Shown one piece after another: positions 15,034 to 25,919 of a stretch of 30,080 nt of DNA. Every line of letters begins with the position of its first letter. The stretch's first letter is position 1. The translations under genes and the position numbers were made by a program. Below the pieces are notes generated by a model. That model did not search any database and was not told the origin of the DNA. It saw only the letters and a list, made by a program, of their open reading frames with translations. Source of the stretch: Streptomyces rubellomurinus (lineage in GTDB: Bacteria > Actinomycetota > Actinomycetes > Streptomycetales > Streptomycetaceae); contig NZ_JZKH01000091.1 in NCBI RefSeq assembly GCF_000961885.1, positions 1 to 30,080 on the forward strand, in the 5' to 3' direction.

Positions 15034-16605
15034 TCAGGCGATCGTCGGCAGCGGCGGTTCGACGGCCAACGGGGCGGTGGAGCGGGCCCGGTGCTGGGCC
15101 GCCCAGGAGGTGAGCGCCACCGTGCAGGCGTGGTCGAGGTGGCGCAGGCCGGACCAGTCGAGCTCGACCGGCCGGTCGGCGGGCAGCCGCTCCAGGGTGT
15201 CGAGCAGCCGGGGCAGCCGCAGGAAGGTGGCGTTGCCGCTGAGCCGGACGCGGTGCAGCGGCTGCCCGGTCGTCAGCACCACCTCCTCGACGGCGATCTG
15301 GAGGGTGGAGGTCTGCCAGGCGGAGGTGACCACCGCCAGGCCGATGCCGATCAGCACCCCCTCGAACAGGTCGGTGGCGATGATCGCCACGGCCGTCACC
15401 ACCAGCACCGCCGCCTCGCTGCGGTGCTCCCGGCACAGCGCGACGATCCGGCGCACCGGGACGAGCTTGGCGCCGGCGTGCACCAGGACGGCGGCCAGCG
15501 CGCAGAGCGGGACGAGCCCGAGCGCGCCGGGCAGCAGCGCGGTGAACAGCAGCAGCCACAGGCCGTGCAGGAAGCGGGAGGCCCTGCTGCGGGCGCCGGC
15601 CTGGACGTTGGCGGCGCTGCGCACGATCACCGCGGTCATCGGCAGCGCGCCGAGCAGCCCGCAGACGGTGTTGCCGAGCCCCTGGGCCGTCAGTTCGCGG
15701 TCGTAGTCGGTGCGCGGGCCGTGGTGCATCCGGTCGACGGCGGCGGCGCTGAACAGCGTCTCGGCGGAGGCGATCAGGGTGAAGGCGACGACGGTGCCGA
15801 GCCCGGCGGTGCCGGCCAGGGCGCCGAGCGAGTCCGGTTCGGGCAGGTGGACGACGTCGAGCAGTCCGGCGACCCGGACCCGGGCCACCGGCAGGTCGGC
15901 GGCGGCGGTGACGGCGGCGGCCAGTCCGACCGCGGCCAGCGGCGCGGGGACGGCCGTGGCGAGGCGCTGCGGCAGGTGCTTCCAGCCGATCAGCACCGCC
16001 AGGGTCCCGATGCCCAGCAGGACGGCGCTCGGGTGGGCGGCGCCGGTGAGGGTGTCGCGGAGCAGGGCGGGCAGCCGGGCGAGCTTGTCCGGGCCGGTGG
16101 CGGGGGCGCGGCGGTCGGCGAGCGCGTAGAGCTGGCCGGTCAGCAGGGTCAGGCCGATGCCGGCCAGCATGCCGTGCACCACCGAGGTGGAGATGGCGCG
16201 GAACCAGCGGCCGAGGCGTAAGGCCCCCATGGCCAACTGGAGCAGGCCGGTGCCGAGCACCAGCAGGCCGAGGGCGCCGGCGCCGAAGCGCTGGACGGCG
16301 TCGGCGACCAGCACGGTCAGCCCGGCGGCGGGGCCGCTGACCTGCAGGGTGCTGCCGGGCAGCAGGCCGACGACCAGGCCGCCGACGATGCCGGTGACCA
16401 GGCCGAGTTCGGCCGGGACGCCGGAGGCGACGGCCACGCCGACGCACAGCGGGAGGGCGACCAGGAACACCACCAGCGAGGCGGGCAGGTCGTGGCGCCA
16501 CGGGACGGCGCGCAGCGCGGCGAGCGGGGGCCGGCGGCGGCCCTTCGGGGTGCTCGTGCGGGGGTGGCCCGGCGGGCTCTTGCGACGGCGGGGGTACGGG
16601 TTCAC
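15034..16605 (-). CDS. SulP-family inorganic anion transporter with STAS domain
   Basis: A 523-residue SLC26/SulP transporter. After a basic N-terminal tail ([11 protein letters not shown]) come about 11-12 hydrophobic segments, including the family hallmark [15 protein letters not shown] and [17 protein letters not shown]-terminal STAS domain follows (about 435-510; [26 protein letters not shown]). Substrates in the family are sulfate, bicarbonate or other anions; no carbonic anhydrase domain is fused. I prefer the GTG at 16605 to the upstream ATG at 16677, which would add an atypical 24-residue leader; neither has a good ribosome site. Leu129 is encoded by TTA (16219-16221), making translation bldA-dependent if the host is Streptomyces-like. 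Confidence 0.9.
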   Translation of the reverse strand: MNPYPRRRKSPPGHPRTSTPKGRRRPPLAALRAVPWRHDLPASLVVFLVALPLCVGVAVASGVPAELGLVTGIVGGLVVGLLPGSTLQVSGPAAGLTVLVADAVQRFGAGALGLLVLGTGLLQLAMGALRLGRWFRAISTSVVHGMLAGIGLTLLTGQLYALADRRAPATGPDKLARLPALLRDTLTGAAHPSAVLLGIGTLAVLIGWKHLPQRLATAVPAPLAAVGLAAAVTAAADLPVARVRVAGLLDVVHLPEPDSLGALAGTAGLGTVVAFTLIASAETLFSAAAVDRMHHGPRTDYDRELTAQGLGNTVCGLLGALPMTAVIVRSAANVQAGARSRASRFLHGLWLLLFTALLPGALGLVPLCALAAVLVHAGAKLVPVRRIVALCREHRSEAAVLVVTAVAIIATDLFEGVLIGIGLAVVTSAWQTSTLQIAVEEVVLTTGQPLHRVRLSGNATFLRLPRLLDTLERLPADRPVELDWSGLRHLDHACTVALTSWAAQHRARSTAPLAVEPPLPTIA

Positions 16606-17118
16606 CCGGTCACCGCCGGCAGGGCAGGGGGACAGCGCATGGGGTGCTTCTTTCCGCGCACCCGCGACCGCGGGCACGCCGTTGCAGGCCGAGGAGAGTG
16701 GTGTTGACCGCGGCGGGCGACAACGGTACGCCCGCGCGTCCGGCTGGACCGGAGGGCGGCGGCGGGTGTCGGGTCGGTGCGGTCAGGGGGTGCGTCCCTC
16801 GCTCGGGTGCGGCGGACCGGGCGCGCTGGTCCTGGACGGGGCCACCCCCGGAAGCTCCCCCGCTTCCCGGACGGCCTCAAACCCCCCTGCCGCGGCCTCA
16901 GTTGGACGTCACGGGCCCGGCGTGGCACCGACGGTACCCGGGCGCGCGGGGTGGGCCGACCTCCGGCACCGGGCCTTCACCCGTGCTCCACACCGGACGC
17001 GCTTTCGAGGGCGGAGCGGCGGGTTCCCCGGGTACACGCGCGCGAACGGCGAGCGCCCGTACGAACCGGAAGGTCAAGAGACCATCCCGAGCATCCCGCC
17101 CCGAACACCGGGCCGACG
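16606..17118. other. Long intergenic stretch without a convincing gene
   Basis: About 510 bases between SulP and the gcl promoter region. Open frames exist on both strands (for example 16602-16928 minus and 16777-17145 plus) but their translations are Arg/Pro/Gly-rich and resemble no family. Structure seen: a plus-strand TTGACC (16704-16709) 17 bases before TACGCC (16727-16732), which could start a long leader or a small RNA, and a GGAAGC/GCTTCC hairpin at 16850-16867. Confidence 0.4.
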
Positions 17119-17141
17119 TTCCACATTCTGCTGAAGTCCCC

Positions 17142-17170
17142 TTGACGGCCCGCCCGGCCCGCCGTACGTT
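17142..17170 (+). promoter_or_regulatory. gcl promoter
   Basis: -35 TTGACG (17142-17147) and -10 TACGTT (17165-17170) with an ideal 17-base spacer, 89 bases upstream of the gcl start. It is of the vegetative (HrdB) type. Operator-like boxes follow immediately and would overlap the transcription start. Confidence 0.75.
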
Positions 17171-17172
17171 CC

Positions 17173-17208
17173 TTCCACATACAGAAACCGTTCTTCCGTA
17201 TGGTGGAA
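17173..17208. promoter_or_regulatory. Two operator-like boxes downstream of the gcl promoter
   Basis: Box 1 TTCCACATACAGAAA (17173-17187) and box 2 TTCCGTATGGTGGAA (17194-17208) begin 21 bases apart, two helical turns. Each has the TTCC-N7-GGAA type dyad (box 1 imperfect), and together they form a larger dyad (ATAC...GTAT). Such paired 15-base dyads fit an IclR-family repressor; the AllR repressor is known to control gcl in Streptomyces. Position at the start of transcription suggests repression. Confidence 0.55.
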
Positions 17209-17259
17209 TTCTGGAGATGAGCCCTCCGACCCACTGCGGGCCGACGCAGGAGAGACCCG

Positions 17260-19041
<1,782 letters not shown>

Positions 19042-19062
19042 GCACCCCGGGCGCGGGGGTGC
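19042..19062 (+). terminator. Terminator hairpin after gcl
   Basis: GCACCCC (19042-19048) pairs with GGGGTGC (19056-19062) around a 7-base loop, directly after the gcl stop codon. It probably separates gcl from the glutathione peroxidase gene. Confidence 0.6.
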
Positions 19063-19217
19063 CGCACGCCGTTCGCGTACGCCCCCGCGCCCGCGGAACA
19101 GCCGCGGCGTCGGCGCGGTTGACCCGTCCGGGGCCGCTACCGTGTTGCCGGGCACGGCCCCGGGCCCCGCCCGTCCCGACCCGACCCGCTCCACGACCCG
19201 CCGGAAGGACCACCACC

Positions 19218-19706
19218 GTGAGCCTGTACGACATTCCGCTGCGCACCCTCGCCGGTGAGCCCGCCTCGCTCGCCGACCACAAGGGCAAGGCGCTGCTGAT
19301 CGTCAACGTCGCCTCCAAGTGCGGCCTCACCCCGCAGTACGCCGGCCTGGAGCGGCTCCAGGAGCGGTACGCCGGGCGCGGGTTCACCGTGCTGGGCTTC
19401 CCGTGCAACCAGTTCGCCGGGCAGGAGCCGGGCAGCGCCGAGGAGATCGCCACCTTCTGCTCCACCACCTACGGCGTGACCTTCCCGCTGTTCGAGAAGA
19501 TCGACGTCAACGGCGAGCAGCGGCACCCGCTGTACGAGGTGCTGACCCGGCACGCCGACGCCGAGGGCCAGGCCGGCGACGTCACCTGGAACTTCGAGAA
19601 GTTCGTCGTCTCGCCGGACGGCGCCGTCACCGCCCGGATCCGCCCGGCCACCGACCCGGAGGCGGCCGAGGTGCTCACCGCGATCGAGGCGGTCCTCCCG
19701 GCCTGA
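19218..19706 (+). CDS. Cysteine-type glutathione peroxidase
   Basis: A 162-residue peroxidase of the glutathione peroxidase family, reducing hydrogen and organic peroxides in the cytoplasm. The catalytic residues are Cys35 (NVASKCGLTPQY), Gln65 (FPCNQF) and Trp124-Asn125 (VTWNFEKF). Cys81 (ATFCSTTYG) is at the place of the resolving cysteine of thioredoxin-dependent members, so thioredoxin (actinomycetes lack glutathione) is the likely reductant. GTG at 19218 follows a GGAAGGA site. It is convergent with the LysR gene, only 21 bases apart. Confidence 0.95.
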   Translation: MSLYDIPLRTLAGEPASLADHKGKALLIVNVASKCGLTPQYAGLERLQERYAGRGFTVLGFPCNQFAGQEPGSAEEIATFCSTTYGVTFPLFEKIDVNGEQRHPLYEVLTRHADAEGQAGDVTWNFEKFVVSPDGAVTARIRPATDPEAAEVLTAIEAVLPA

Positions 19707-19727
19707 CCTCCTGGAGACAGGCCCTGG

Positions 19728-20648
19728 TCAGAGCAACAGCCGTGTCCCGGGCGGGAGTTCACCCGCCCGGGCCGCGTCGCGCAGGTGCGCCAGCAGGGTG
19801 TCGCGCAGCGCCTCGGCGGCCCGGGTCGGCCGCAGTTCGGGCCCGTGCGCGACGGCGATGGTGCGGCCCAGGCCCGGCGCGGCGAAGGGCGTCACCGCCA
19901 GCCCCGAGCGGGCGGCGACCATGCCGGGCACCACGGCGGGCCCGAGCCCGGCCCGGACGAAGCCGAGCACCGCGTCCATCTCCCCGCCCTCGACGGCGAA
20001 TTCGGGCTCGAACCCGGCCTCCCGGCAGGCCGCCAGGGTGGCCTCGCGGACGTCGTAGCCCTCCCGGAACATCACCAGCGGCCGCCCCTCCAGCTCCGCC
20101 ACCCGCGCCTTGCGCCGGGCCGGCTGCCCGGCCGAGACCAGCACCAGCTCCTCGTGCAGTAGTTCGGTGACGGCCGGGTCCGGCGGCCCCTCCCCGCCCG
20201 CCGGGGTGATCACCAGCGCGAGGTCCAGCTCCCCCGCCGCCAGCAGCTCGACGAGGTCGCGCGAACCGCCCTCGCGCACCCCGAGCGCGACGCCCGGGTA
20301 GCGGTCCCGGAAGACCCGCAGCACGTCCGGCACCAGGCTGGTGCACAGGCTCGGCGGCGCGCCGAGCCGCACCCGGCCGCGGCGCAGCTGCACCGTCTCC
20401 TGGACGGCGAGCCGGGCGCTCTCGGTGTCCGCCACGATGCGCCGGGCCAGCGGCAGCAGCGCCGCCCCGGCGTCGGTCAGCGCGATGTTGCCCCGGGTGC
20501 GGTGGAACAGCTCGGCACCCAGCTCGCGCTCCAGTGCCCGGACCTGCTGGGAGAGCGAGGGCTGGGCGACCCGGACTGTCTCAGCGGCCCGGGTGAAGTG
20601 ACAGGTTTCGGCCACGGCCAGGAAGTAGCGGAGTTGCTGGAGCTGCAT
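19728..20648 (-). CDS. LysR-family regulator divergent from sdhCAB
   Basis: A 306-residue LysR regulator: winged HTH in residues 1-60 (LQQLRYFLAVAETCHFTRAAE, QPSLSQQVRALERELGAELFHR), linker helix, and a two-lobed effector domain. I use the ATG at 20648, which gives the standard LysR N-terminus MQLQQLRYFL; an ATG eight codons upstream (20672) is less likely and would run into the operator. It is divergent from sdhC with a 96-base spacer that holds a T-N11-A site, so it probably regulates the sdhCAB operon and itself. The effector is unknown. Confidence 0.93.
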   Translation of the reverse strand: MQLQQLRYFLAVAETCHFTRAAETVRVAQPSLSQQVRALERELGAELFHRTRGNIALTDAGAALLPLARRIVADTESARLAVQETVQLRRGRVRLGAPPSLCTSLVPDVLRVFRDRYPGVALGVREGGSRDLVELLAAGELDLALVITPAGGEGPPDPAVTELLHEELVLVSAGQPARRKARVAELEGRPLVMFREGYDVREATLAACREAGFEPEFAVEGGEMDAVLGFVRAGLGPAVVPGMVAARSGLAVTPFAAPGLGRTIAVAHGPELRPTRAAEALRDTLLAHLRDAARAGELPPGTRLLL

Positions 20649-20670
20649 AAGCCCAGCGTAAAGGCCTTCC

Positions 20671-20685
20671 ATAGGCTGCGGCTAT
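20671..20685. promoter_or_regulatory. LysR-type operator ATAG-N7-CTAT
   Basis: A perfect interrupted palindrome ATAGGCTGCGGCTAT containing the LysR T-N11-A pattern (T20672, A20684). It lies 23 bases upstream of the LysR start and 60 bases upstream of sdhC, the usual place for a shared recognition site. Confidence 0.7.
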
Positions 20686-20706
20686 CGTCACGAGCCGGAT
20701 CATGTC

Positions 20707-20737
20707 TTGGACAGGGCTTGGAACGCGTCCCTACGGT
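20707..20737 (+). promoter_or_regulatory. Candidate sdhC promoter, possibly leaderless
   Basis: -35-like TTGGAC (20707-20712) and -10-like TACGGT (20732-20737), spacer 19 bases. The -10 ends seven bases before the sdhC ATG and no ribosome site is present, which again suggests a leaderless transcript. Confidence 0.45.
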
Positions 20738-20744
20738 TGCCGCC

Positions 20745-21445
20745 ATGACAACCGTGACGCGGACGGGCCGCCCTCCGTCCCTGCTCTTGAACCTGTGGCG
20801 GTCGACCGTCGGCAAGAAGGCCGTCATGGCCGTCAGCGGACTCCTCATGCTGCTGTACCTGGTCTTCCACATGCTGGGCAACCTGCAGATCTTCTTCGGG
20901 CCCGAGGAGATCAACCACTACGCCCACTGGCTGCGCACCCTCGGCATGCCCTTCCTGCGCTACGAGTGGCTGCTGTGGATCTTCCGGGCCGGCCTGACCG
21001 TCTGCGTCGTCGCGCACGGCGTCTCCGCGTACCAGCTCAGCCGCCGCGACATCGCGGCCCGGCCGACCAAGTACGCGCACCAGCGCCAGCGGGCCACCTA
21101 CGCGACCCGCACGATGCGCTGGGGCGGGGTGATCCTGGGCCTGTTCGTCATCTGGCACATCCTCGACCTCACCACCGGCACCGTGAACCCGGTCGCCGAG
21201 CACGAGCACCCGTACCAGAACATCGTCGCCTCGTTCGACCGCTGGTACAGCTGCGTGTTCTACATCCTCGCGATGCTGGCCCTCGGTCTGCACATCCGGC
21301 ACGGCTTCTGGAGCGCCGCGCAGACCCTCGGCGCCAACAACGCGCGGCTGAACTTCTTCCTGAAGCTGGCCGCCAACGGCCTGGCGCTGCTGCTCAGCGT
21401 CGGCTTCGTGTCCGTCCCCCTGGCCGTGATGTTCGGAGTCGTGAA

Positions 21446-21449
<4 letters not shown>
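20745..21449 (+). CDS. sdhC: Succinate dehydrogenase cytochrome b558 subunit
   Basis: A 234-residue membrane anchor of a b558-family succinate:quinone oxidoreductase/fumarate reductase, with five hydrophobic segments beginning at [23 protein letters not shown]. Histidines in or near the helices ([34 protein letters not shown]) are candidates for the two haem ligands. A single long SdhC without a separate SdhD is characteristic of this di-haem type, which couples to menaquinone. The ATG at 20745 was chosen as the family-like start. Its stop overlaps sdhA by four bases (GTGA). Confidence 0.92.
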
Positions 21450-23388
<1,939 letters not shown>

Positions 23389-23392
<4 letters not shown>

Positions 23393-24126
23393 ACCTCACC
23401 CTGCGCATCTGGCGCCAGGCGGGCCCGGACGCCCCCGGCTCGATGACCACCTACCAGGTCAGCGGCATCAGCCCGGACATGTCCTTCCTGGAGATGCTCG
23501 ACACCCTCAACGAGGAGCTGATCACCCGCGGCGACCAGCCCGTCGCCTTCGACCACGACTGCCGCGAGGGCATCTGCGGCGCCTGCGGCATGGTCATCAA
23601 CGGCCAGGCGCACGGCCCCGAGCGCACCACCACCTGCCAGCTGCACATGCGGCACTTCAAGGACGGCGACACCATCGACGTCGAGCCGTGGCGTGCCTCG
23701 GCCTTCCCGGTGGTCAAGGACCTGGTCGTGGACCGCACCGCCTTCGACCGGATCATCGGCTCGGGCGGCTACATCACCGCGCCCACCGGCAGCGCCCCCG
23801 ACGCGCACGCCACGCCCGTCCCCAAGGAGGCGGCCGACACCGCCTTCGAGCACGCCGAGTGCATCGGCTGCGGCGCCTGCGTGGCGGCCTGCCCGAACGG
23901 CTCCGCGATGCTGTTCACCTCGGCCAAGGTCGTCCACCTCAACGTGCTGCCGCAGGGCGCGCCCGAGCGCTCCTCCCGCGTGCGGAACATGGTCGCGGCG
24001 ATGGACGACGAGGGCTTCGGCGGCTGCACCAACACCGGCGAGTGCGCCACCGCCTGCCCCAAGGGCATCCCGCTCACCAGCATCGCCGCGATGAACCGGC
24101 AGTTCCTGCGGGCGTCGCTCGGCTGA
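23389..24126 (+). CDS. sdhB: Succinate dehydrogenase/fumarate reductase iron-sulfur subunit
   Basis: A 245-residue electron-transfer subunit. The [2Fe-2S] ligands are Cys58, Cys63, Cys66 (CREGICGAC) and Cys83. The [4Fe-4S] set is Cys158, 161, 164 (CIGCGAC) with a Cys from the last cluster. The [3Fe-4S] set uses Cys168, Cys213 (CTNTGEC) and Cys219, with Cys223 nearby (ATACP). It passes electrons from the FAD of SdhA to the haems/quinone of SdhC. The start ATG overlaps the sdhA stop (ATGA, 23389-23392). A strong terminator follows. Confidence 0.97.
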
Positions 24127-24136
24127 CGCCCCCTCG

Positions 24137-24187
24137 GTACGGAAGGCCCCTCGCGCTGGTGCTCATCGCGGGGGGCCTTCGCCGTAC
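24137..24187 (+). terminator. Terminator of the sdhCAB operon
   Basis: An extended inverted repeat: GTACGG (24137-24142), AAGGCCCC (24143-24150) and CGCG (24152-24155) pair with the complements ending at 24187, interrupted by a 2-base bulge and one mismatch. It begins ten bases after the sdhB stop. Confidence 0.8.
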
Positions 24188-24257
24188 GGGCGTGCGGGCG
24201 TACAGGCGTGCGGGCGTGCGAGGGCGCGTGCGGGGAGCGCGTGGGGAGCGTGCGGGG
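24184..24257. repeat. Octamer tandem repeat (GTGCGGGC type) after sdhB
   Basis: Five contiguous 8-base units (GTACGGGC, GTGCGGGC, GTACAGGC, GTGCGGGC, GTGCGAGG; 24184-24223), then two looser copies at 24228 and 24250 (GTGCGGGG). The first unit overlaps the foot of the terminator stem. The remaining 24258-24370 holds only a possible promoter (TACGGT near 24340) for the small genes downstream. Confidence 0.7.
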
Positions 24258-24370
24258 GTGGGGCGCGCGGTGGCCGTTCGCGCTCCCCGTACGGGTGGCG
24301 GATCGTCAAGAGCGGTGCTGCGACACGGAGAATCGCGCTACGGTGGTCCTCCGCTAGGGAGGGACGGCAT

Positions 24371-24535
24371 ATGCCCGAGGTTCAGTCCTGTTCCGGCTGC
24401 GGCGGGTCCGGGGGGACCCAGAAGACCGAGGCAACGGTCGAACTGGACGAGGAAGGAAGCATGGCGCCCAGGATCCACGAGTTCTGGTCGCCCTGCGGTC
24501 GGTGCCACGGGTCAGGGACGGTGATCGTCGGATGA
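24371..24535 (+). CDS. 54-residue protein with two CxxCxGxG-type zinc motifs
   Basis: A short gene: MPEVQSCSGCGGSGG, a charged acidic linker, then SPCGRCHGSG and a C-terminal TVIVG. The two motifs C7-S-G-C10-G-G-S-G and C42-G-R-C45-H-G-S-G are of the DnaJ zinc-finger kind (CxxCxGxG), enough to bind one zinc. There is no J domain, so it is not a DnaJ. An AGGGAGGGA ribosome site precedes the ATG. Its stop overlaps the start of the next gene by four bases (ATGA), so the two are translationally coupled. Third-position G/C bias is high, supporting real coding. Function unknown; a protein- or RNA-binding adaptor is possible. Confidence 0.8.
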   Translation: MPEVQSCSGCGGSGGTQKTEATVELDEEGSMAPRIHEFWSPCGRCHGSGTVIVG

Positions 24536-24843
24536 GGCTGGTCTTCGAGTGCGTCGAGTGCGGTGGGCATTACCTGCCACCGGAGGGCATGGCCTACCCG
24601 GACGGGCCCGCCTCCCCGCTCTGGTGCGCCACCTGCCAGCACGCCAAGCACGCGGCCGGGCTCCGGGAGGACCCGCTGCTCGCCCGGGTCGCGCTGGCCG
24701 CCGCCCGGGCCGCGCTCGCCCGCCGGGCCGCCGACACCGCCGACCCGGCCCCGGCCGGGCGCGGCGACGTCCGGCCGTCCCGGCCGCCGCTGTCCCGCCG
24801 CGCCCGCAAGGGGCCGGGCGGGGTGCGCGGCAAGCTGGGCTGA
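24532..24843 (+). CDS. 103-residue zinc-ribbon-like protein
   Basis: The N-terminal 35 residues contain a four-cysteine ribbon: FECVECGGHYLPPEG and LWCATCQHAKHA. The rest is an Ala/Arg-rich helix (LLARVALAAARAALARRAAD) and a basic, Pro/Arg/Gly-rich tail ending RKGPGGVRGKLG. The basic tail suggests nucleic-acid contact. The ATG at 24532 lies inside the stop region of the preceding mini-gene, and the shared four bases imply re-initiation. It is convergent with the DUF2797 gene, 15 bases apart. I do not recognise a named family. Confidence 0.8.
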   Translation: MRLVFECVECGGHYLPPEGMAYPDGPASPLWCATCQHAKHAAGLREDPLLARVALAAARAALARRAADTADPAPAGRGDVRPSRPPLSRRARKGPGGVRGKLG

Positions 24844-24858
24844 GCTGAGCAGACCCGT

Positions 24859-25794
24859 CTAGAACAGCGCCTCCTGGGTGTCCGGCTCCGGCGGGCGGAC
24901 CCGCTCCTCCAGGGTGAGGCCGGCGCTGCGGCGGCCGGTGACGGGCGTCAGCGTCCAGCCGGTGAGGCGCCGGGTGTCCAGCAGCAGCGGGCCGGAGCCG
25001 TCCGGCTGGTCGAGGAAGAGGTGCCGGCCGACCGGCGGGCGCAGTGCCCCCGCCAGGACCGCGCCGTCCGCCAGGCCGGCCACCTCCTGGTACGCCTCGG
25101 GGGCGCCGCCGGCCAGGCCGAAGCGGTCCACGTGGTCCACCACCGGGCGGTCCGTGAGCCGTTCGACGGCGTGGCCGTCCAGGAGGCGGTGCGCGCGCCC
25201 GCGGGCCTCGGTGAGGACGGCCCGGCGGTGTGCCGCGTCGCCGTGCGCCCACCAGTGGTCGGTCTTGATCCGGGACTTGAAGCGCTCGCGGGCCATCCCC
25301 GAGGCGGCCACGGTGAGTTCGGCGCGGCGCACCGCGGGCAGGGCGCCGCGCGCGGTGAACGCGTAGGCCAGCGCGCCCTGTTCGAGCAGCCGGCTGTCAC
25401 CGCGCTGCTCGGCGGTCAGGCCGACCTTGAGCAGGCCCTCGCCGAACCAGGCGAGGTAGAGCAGGTAGGTGCGGCCGTCGTCGAGGATCTGGTCCCGGGC
25501 GAGGGCGAGGCCGCGGTCCACGCTCTGGCAGGCCGGGCACTGGGTGGCGCCGGCGCCCGGGTCGATCACCGCCCGGTGCGGGCAGGGCGTGCGCTCCGTC
25601 GCCCCCGCCAGCCAGGCGCCGGTGCAGCGGCGCGGGCCGCCCAGCAGCCAGCCGACCTCGGCGCCGGGCGTCACGGCGCGTTCGTGCACCCGGGTGCCGG
25701 ACACGGCCCCGAGCACGGCGCGGCCGTCCTGCCAGCTCAGGCCGGTGGAGATCCAGCCGGCGGGCCGGTCGGAGCGCTGCGGTGCGATCGTCAC
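24859..25794 (-). CDS. DUF2797 family protein
   Basis: A 311-residue protein matching the DUF2797 pattern. Cysteines near residues 57-90 (RRCTGAWLAG, TPCPHRAV, QCPACQS) form a probable zinc site. A GIY-YIG-nuclease-like strand set follows (TYLLYLAWFGEGLLKVGLTAEQR, SRLLEQGALAYAF). The similarity to GIY-YIG is only in general layout and activity is unproven. I start at the GTG at 25794, preceded by GGGAGG and AGGA sites; an upstream ATG (25839) would add a weak 15-residue leader. It is divergent from the epoxide hydrolase gene with a 125-base spacer. Confidence 0.8.
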   Translation of the reverse strand: MTIAPQRSDRPAGWISTGLSWQDGRAVLGAVSGTRVHERAVTPGAEVGWLLGGPRRCTGAWLAGATERTPCPHRAVIDPGAGATQCPACQSVDRGLALARDQILDDGRTYLLYLAWFGEGLLKVGLTAEQRGDSRLLEQGALAYAFTARGALPAVRRAELTVAASGMARERFKSRIKTDHWWAHGDAAHRRAVLTEARGRAHRLLDGHAVERLTDRPVVDHVDRFGLAGGAPEAYQEVAGLADGAVLAGALRPPVGRHLFLDQPDGSGPLLLDTRRLTGWTLTPVTGRRSAGLTLEERVRPPEPDTQEALF

Positions 25795-25840
25795 GTGGTC
25801 CTGCCTCCCTTCGGGTCCAGTGAGGCTACCTCGTGGCACT

Positions 25841-25854
25841 GACAGTAGATTGTC
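25841..25854. promoter_or_regulatory. GACA-N6-TGTC dyad in a divergent promoter region
   Basis: GACAGTAGATTGTC lies about midway between the divergent DUF2797 and epoxide hydrolase starts and overlaps a possible plus-strand -10 (TAGATT, 25846-25851). It could be the common operator of both genes or coincidence. Confidence 0.3.
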
Positions 25855-25919
25855 GGCGGCGGACCGTCGCCGGTTGATCCGCCGCCCTGTCGCTCCACCG
25901 ACCAGGCAAGGAACCCGAG

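Noticed and set aside
16606..16677. Upstream ATG (16677) as the SulP start
   Set aside because: It adds a 24-residue non-family leader with no ribosome site. The GTG at 16605 is preferred, though not certain.
16602..16928. 108-codon frame on the minus strand upstream of SulP
   Set aside because: The translation is Arg/Pro-rich without a family, no ribosome site is seen, and it overlaps the SulP start region.
20649..20672. Upstream ATG (20672) as the LysR start
   Set aside because: It would place the start codon inside the ATAG-N7-CTAT operator and add eight residues before the standard LysR N-terminus.
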